This document shows, piece after piece, positions 58,457 through 64,000 of a stretch of DNA of 64,000 nucleotides (within the stretch, counting starts at the first letter, position 1; the number at the start of each line of letters is the position of its first letter). The translations under genes and the position numbers were made by a program. The stretch spans positions 230,001-294,000 of the forward strand of contig JACEVL010000807.1 of assembly GCA_020284085.1 (NCBI GenBank). Reading direction: 5' to 3'. Source of the stretch: Aporrectodea caliginosa (taxonomy: Eukaryota > Annelida > Clitellata > Crassiclitellata > Lumbricidae). The notes beneath the pieces are model-generated. The model was not told the DNA's origin. It saw nothing but the letters and a program-made list of their open reading frames with translations, and searched no databases.

Positions 58457-61400
58457 ATGCCAACACTCTACAAGATGTCGGACGAGAAGAACAACGAGAT
58501 TCCAGTTGTGGTCGCAGAGGTAACAAAATTATGGATATTTCACTTGACTGTTCATGACTTTTATAGATTGGTTATTGGCCTATACGTATGAATCTCGATG
58601 AACTATGCCTAGAGGCAAAGTTCACTGTTTTATTAAAAGTCCTTGAAACACTGATTCTATTGCATAGTAAATGTTCTGTTTGCTATTAGATTTTACTCTT
58701 AATCGTCTAATATCTAAAGTTACGACCATATATCCCAAATTTAAAGCTTTAAGCTCTACATTAAATTGATAAACACTGGTATTTCTAAAGAAAATATTTC
58801 ACTTAGTATTTTCAACTTAAAATGAGATAGGCCTAATTAGAACTAAAGTTACATAACTACGTCGCATTCTGTATCACATTCTGTTCTTATAGACGTCAGG
58901 GATGGGCAGTATCTGAAATTACGCAATTAAAATTACTTGAAATTGCACAATTTGTAATTTGTTATTTTGTAATTGAATTACATTTCCCATGTATTTTGTA
59001 ATTTGAAATTACATTTCATGTCCCAAAGTAATTTGTAATTTGTAATTCAATTACATTTTTCCAAGTACTTTGCCCATCCCTGATAGACGTCGAGAGTCTT
59101 GGCCTAATTGCCTTTGTAAGTTAAGCAATGCATCTTTCAGGTTACACCTTCGACAAGAAAGGTCCGTAACACCAAGAAGAACGTGATAATCGCAGTCAGT
59201 GGCATTTTGGCCGTAGCAATCATTCTGACAGCCATCTTGGTCGGCATGTACATGTTCACAGAAGCGCAGAAGGATATCATTCAGGTAGGCCTAAACACAA
59301 AGTATTTGTGACCTATCATTGACCATTTTGATTGTTCTGTTCTACTTTTTAATCTCGCCCAACTTATGCTGCCACTTAATGCCACACTCCAAAATAAATA
59401 GAAATGACTGGTGACTAAAATTCTTAGAACTATCGCAGTTGTTCTCTGCTTGATTAGTAAGCGGTCAGTGACGAAAGGGAAACGAAAGTTCCTTCTGCAT
59501 TTATCGTCATTGTCTTCTTCAGTGTCTGATAAACCTGCGAAACGTCCAGAATTCGCATACTGATAATTGGCAGTCAACTCCGAATGACTGCTCAGGCTAC
59601 GACTAACTCCTCTTGTCTAATTGCTTACAACGATATTAGGTTAAGTTGTTCCTAGTTTATGAGTAGGCCTACTTAGTGGCTCATAATATTGATTCATATA
59701 CCATTACAATGGCTTTGACATTGATCCTCATAAGCGAAGTTGTCAAGTCTTAGCTATGGGAGGGTTTTGCCTGAATCTATTATCCAAGCCACTAAACTTA
59801 GTTCTGCTACACTAGCTCGGCACACAATTGCAATTCCGCAAAAGACAGTTCAAGAAACATTTTGAGCTTATCTTAAGTTGCACCTTCTTATATCTGTTAG
59901 ATAGCCATTTCAGCATCCTTGTAAGATTCTGAAAAGGGGCTATAAAAACAGCCAGCTACATACATATATGCCTGCATACATACAAACATGATTACTTACA
60001 AACAAGCACATACAATGTTCAATATTTTTCTTGTTCTTCTCTTGTATTTCAAATGAACTGGTTTTTTTTTCATTTACTCTTTCACTGATGATTTCAGTTA
60101 CCGTACAAAAACCATTTTGCCTCTTGTTGTTCAACAGTACACTCTGAAGATGAGCGAAAACATGAAACAAGATGTGACTAGTGACCCAAATGAAAATGTC
60201 GTTCAGTACCACATTTCAAACCCAGCTCAAGAGACCTGGATCGTCAACGACTTCGGCAAGGTTAGACAAACTCTTTTTAGAGGAATTATATTGAGATGCC
60301 TAACTCTAAGAAAACACAAATTTTCCAACTTAAATCTAAATGTAATATAAATCTTAACTTTATTTGGCAGCAACCCAGAAACACACAATAAACTACATCA
60401 CCAGGAAGAAAAATAAAACAGAAGTTTATGCATAGAATTCATTGAGAAACACGTAGGCCTACCACATTCTGTCTGTTGCAGAACTGATTCCCGACAGCTG
60501 CATATCCAAACTATGCTACTGAAACGTCCTGAAAATCGATAACTCACTCTAATTATTATTACTAATGCTACTACAAGTACTACTACTGCCATTGTTATTA
60601 TTAGGCCTACATGAAGATATACAAAGCACAAGCTAATATAACTAAATACATTGCAAATGCACACTGTTGAGCCATGTAGGCTTAACCATGCCGCAGCCTA
60701 GTACTTTATATTGGGGTATAAAGATGCTGTAGTCTTTGCGACAGACGTTATCACCGTAACAAGCGTCCGAATTGAGCGGATGTCTATGCTTCACTTTGCA
60801 GGATCTTCAAGTAATGAAAGTGAAGAGTGATGGCAAGACCAACTGCTTCGTGTCACCGTTGAACAAGACCAACTTACTCGATCCAGCAAAGATCAATGGT
60901 CCCGAGTCACCAGTAAGTCTAATTCAGTATGTTTACTCGATTATAACTTCCAAAAGTTTTGCACTTGAGATGCCCTGCATCAAATCTCAGACGAAAGTAA
61001 AGTTCAGAAATAATGGCAATTCTGTAAGTTCTCTTTAGGACTTAGACGACAGATGTCTGTACATGAAAGTCCAATTAGTAATTGGTTAATAAAGAATATA
61101 CTTGTATAGTCTACTTACATGTTTTCCCATGCTAAAATCTCATTCGAGTTATACAAAAACTTAAATAATGTCGTGCTTCATTACTGAGGTTTTTTGAATT
61201 GCTTAGGACGTGAATGAAGCCGTATCCTTGACTTACCTTGCCTCTGATACTCCGGTAAGCGATACTTCATTCCTGGGAAAGACCGCCAAAGCAATGTGCA
61301 AAGGAGTGTCTGTCTACTGGCTCTATCCTCACTGCACTGACAAAAACAGCGGCAAAGACACAAATATGACTGGTGAGTAGCCTAGTCTTGAAATTGAAAA

Positions 61401-61921
61401 TTTGAAAGAAAAAAGAAATTTTTCCTTGTATTAGAAACTAGTTCGCATGAACTTTAATTAAATTTAAATCTGAGTCTTTTAACCTTGGTGTAAAATCACA
61501 TTGAATTCAGTTCGGTGTATTCAACTGAATAGAGTTTTGAATTTAAATTTAGAATCTGAGTTTACGGACATAAATTTTAATATTAATCGGAGTCGCTTAA
61601 TTTCAATTTGTAGAAGTGGATCATCCAAAATCAAAGCGGCAGACTGCAGTCGACTACTCTCCATACTACATCAAGACTTACATTTTCTACACCAGCCCCT
61701 ATACTCGTGCCTCCTACTGGGTCCCATGCTTCACCGGTTGCTGTAGGAAGATCTGCGCCTGTTCCATCTACTACAATGTCTACCTTTCCGGTGGAAGATT
61801 GTACTGCTACTGGATCGCCTACAGATGTGATGCTGTGCGTACACTCTGGGACTCGTGCACCAGTGGCCCGAGAGGTCTCAGCTGTCCCAATCGCTACCCA
61901 GTGTATACGCCAACCTGCTAG
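58457..61921 (+). CDS. BRICHOS-domain type II membrane precursor, copy 4 (diverged)
   Basis: Exons: 58457-58519, 59141-59284, 60138-60260, 60802-60912, 61207-61372, 61614-61921; 304 residues; GT-AG, phases as in the others. An in-frame upstream ATG at 58409, absent from copies 1-3, could add 16 residues. Exon 2 begins with Val (VTPSTRKVRN), and exon 6 has EVDHPKSKR where the others have QMD. Exon 3 (start of BRICHOS) differs from copy 1 at one residue, while the released 93-residue peptide differs at roughly a third of positions yet keeps all 10 cysteines and KSKR. Introns do not align with copies 1-3. This pattern suggests the oldest duplicate, with a constrained precursor and a faster-changing product. 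Confidence 0.87.
58897..59082. mobile_element. hAT-type MITE in intron 1 of copy 4
   Basis: 186 bp; CAGGGATGGGCA to TGCCCATCCCTG. ATAGACGT flanks both sides (58889-58896, 59083-59090), a perfect 8-bp duplication. The interior is made of TTGTAATTTGAAATTACA-type palindromes. Same family as 29508-29697. Confidence 0.9.
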
Positions 61922-62204
61922 AAAGACGCAATACCGTCTTGGCGATGCGGGCCTTAATGCCACCTGTACTCAGAAGAAGACTGAATACAATACGCTCTCT
62001 GACAGTTATTGCAACAACAATTTAGATAGATATATAGATAGAATTTGAACATTAAGAGATTTTTACGCCGAAATAAGTGGCTTCAATTTAAGCATAATAA
62101 CGTTATACGAAACTCTTGCCATATTTTTTTACGAATTAGTTGAAAAATTTAGCTTCAACCTATTAATTAAATAATAACTTTCGCTTTTATGTGTTTTGCC
62201 GTGC

Positions 62205-62210
62205 AATAAA
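62205..62210 (+). terminator. Candidate poly(A) signal of copy 4
   Basis: AATAAA in GTGCAATAAAATTTGATTC, about 285 nt after the stop. Not homologous to the block used after copies 1-3. Confidence 0.5.
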
Positions 62211-64000
62211 ATTTGATTCTGTTTAAGAATGTAGGCCTAGTCGTCTGAATCTCGAGTTAAACCAATGATTTCTATAGGCCTACGCTATTAACAATGAACA
62301 TGATGGCAACAACGTTTCTGCATAATATTCGTCAATTAGACAGGGTCTGAACGTTTGCCAGTGCTGCTGAATCCTCGTATCACACGGTTATGTTTTACCC
62401 TGCCCTGCATAAACGGCTATTATAGAACAGATAAGTTCTCCTTCGTATGTATGCACGTAGCCTATACGTATATATATCTGGCCTCTTGTAAAGCGCCATT
62501 TAAGAATCTCACAATAGCGCCTAAGTGGCAATCCAAAAGATCTGAAGAGGCGAGTCTAAAGATGGTTTGGATGTGTTTCTTCAGCTGTCTGTGAAGAAAT
62601 ACATGTAGTTCGTAAGTTCAATGGTAGACTGTTGAAGAAGGATGGTGCAGTGCTGGCATCGTCGAACTATGTCCATGTCCATAATAGTCCTGACTTTAAC
62701 GAGACTCAGAGTTACTGGACACTTAGAACGCGTCTTTTTGTAAACTGTCAAATACATTTACTGTATGTTCTTTCATAGAATAAATAAAAGCTTCTGTAAG
62801 GCAAGTCAGCTCCAACGATTTGCTTTGACCTACCACAAGATTTCTTATGCTAATTCCTTGAACATGGTGGATTCTTAGGTTACTGACCAGCTTTCATTAT
62901 CCAGCCAACCAGATTCCCGATAAGTCGGAGAGAAGAAGGAAAGGCCATAGGACCCATACGTCTATTTGGGTTCCAGAGGCAGAAGGCTGCATTAACAAAA
63001 CAATATAACAACTCTTTAACCCCAAGTCCTTGATAAAATTTGGTAAAGCTTTATTTCTTCCAAATAGAGTGAGTTGTATTTCAATGACAATAAAAACCAA
63101 TAGGCTACCTACTGCAGGATAACTTCTGCCCCGGTTTTTCGAGTGAAGGCATAATGAATGTGTGTCTTCAAGTCAAGTGTACTTGTGACTATAGCGTGAC
63201 CATTAGTACAGAGAGCTGAAGTTTCTCTCGGAGTTTCATGCGTCAACAAAGCGCATATTAGGCTAAGGAACTATTTCACAGATCTTGCCAGATTCACCAG
63301 CCTGTGTTGCGCAGTAATTAACTACTCTAGTTAGCAACTAATAGTTGAACAATTTCCTTTGAAATGATACTACTAGGCCTACTGATACATGCATGGCTAT
63401 TAGTGGACTAGTTTGCTATCATAAGTCAAGGCCGCATAGCTATTGTTTGCTATAGATCGTTATGAGATGTGCGAAGTTGTAGGCCTACGTATTAGACCTA
63501 GGTCTATATAGTTTAATACTGTCTGTAACACCCACATAATAGGCCAATTGTACTTGTAGATGCTCCTATAATAGATATACCAAGCAGGATGAAAACACTT
63601 AACTCAAGTACTCAAGGGCGATCGAGTTCCTAAGATATTTCTACGAGTTAGTTAGCCTACGCAAGCCAGTATTTTAATTCGATTAACTTTACGTCAAAAT
63701 CGCCTGCATATACAGTAAACAGCAACGATACATACAATTGAATTAGGCTAGCTTAAATAACTATTATTTATATATTAGATTTTTAGATATATTTGTTTTT
63801 GCCTAAATTGTCATGTAATGGAAACTCCATCAATATTCCCTAAAATGTAATAACTACTCCCTATAATAGCAGGCTGACCGACTAGTGGGCCTATAGATTG
63901 TTTATAATGTACAACTGTGAACATTATAATCTGTTTTCTTTTTGATTTTGTTTGTTTGTTTTAAATCTTGTACTGCAATGTTTTGTTATTTAGTTGTTTG
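62211..64000. other. Intergenic, no gene seen
   Basis: A fragment of the AAAGCGCCATTTAAGAATCT retroposon end at about 62490 and a cluster of TAGGCCTA octamers. No supported exon on either strand. Confidence 0.5.

Overview
The window is eukaryotic (animal) nuclear DNA. It is AT-rich and gene-poor, full of microsatellites and transposon debris, and every convincing coding region is a multi-exon gene with GT-AG introns. The species cannot be named from the sequence. tRNA-headed SINEs, LINE fragments with short tandem tails, hAT, piggyBac and PIF/Harbinger-type elements, and a strongly over-represented TAGGCCTA octamer suggest a marine invertebrate. That placement is inference.

The real content is a head-to-tail array of four intact plus-strand paralogues with six coding exons each: copy 1 at 19566-23291, copy 2 at 31901-36700, copy 3 at 46702-50814, copy 4 at 58457-61921. 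An orphan exon 4 with a ruined splice acceptor lies at 41879-41989. Coding-exon lengths are the same in every copy (63, 144, 123, 111 and 166 nt, then a last exon of 308-314 nt) and intron phases are 0,0,0,0,1. Each gene encodes a type II membrane precursor of 304-306 residues: a short cytosolic tail, one signal-anchor helix, a BRICHOS-like domain (conserved Asp and two Cys), a KSKR convertase site, and a released C-terminal peptide of 93-95 residues that starts Tyr-rich and carries 10 (copy 3: 11) cysteines. The order of parts and the CC..C plus GGR.xC pattern resemble the chondromodulin/tenomodulin (LECT1/TNMD) branch of BRICHOS proteins. The released peptide could be an antimicrobial, structural or signalling factor; the sequence does not decide.

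Layout: 1-8.5 kb holds simple repeats, MITEs and SINE/LINE pieces with no supported gene. About 8.5-24 kb, 24-37.6 kb and 42.8-51.2 kb are three diverged copies of a large duplicated segment, each ending in a gene (copies 1-3). The segments differ by private insertions (SINEs, a LINE 3' end, a Harbinger-type MITE, a piggyBac-type element, hAT MITEs), and several have a matching empty site in a sister copy. 37.6-42.8 kb holds ORF remnants, retroposons and the orphan exon. 51.2-58.2 kb is transposon-rich, with an hAT-type element nested in another. 58.3-62.2 kb holds copy 4, whose introns no longer align with the others although exons and core promoter do, so it is the oldest split. 62.2-64 kb shows nothing recognisable.

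All four genes share a proximal promoter block with a TATA-like box about 120 nt before the ATG, so they are probably expressed in the same setting and supply variants of one secreted peptide.
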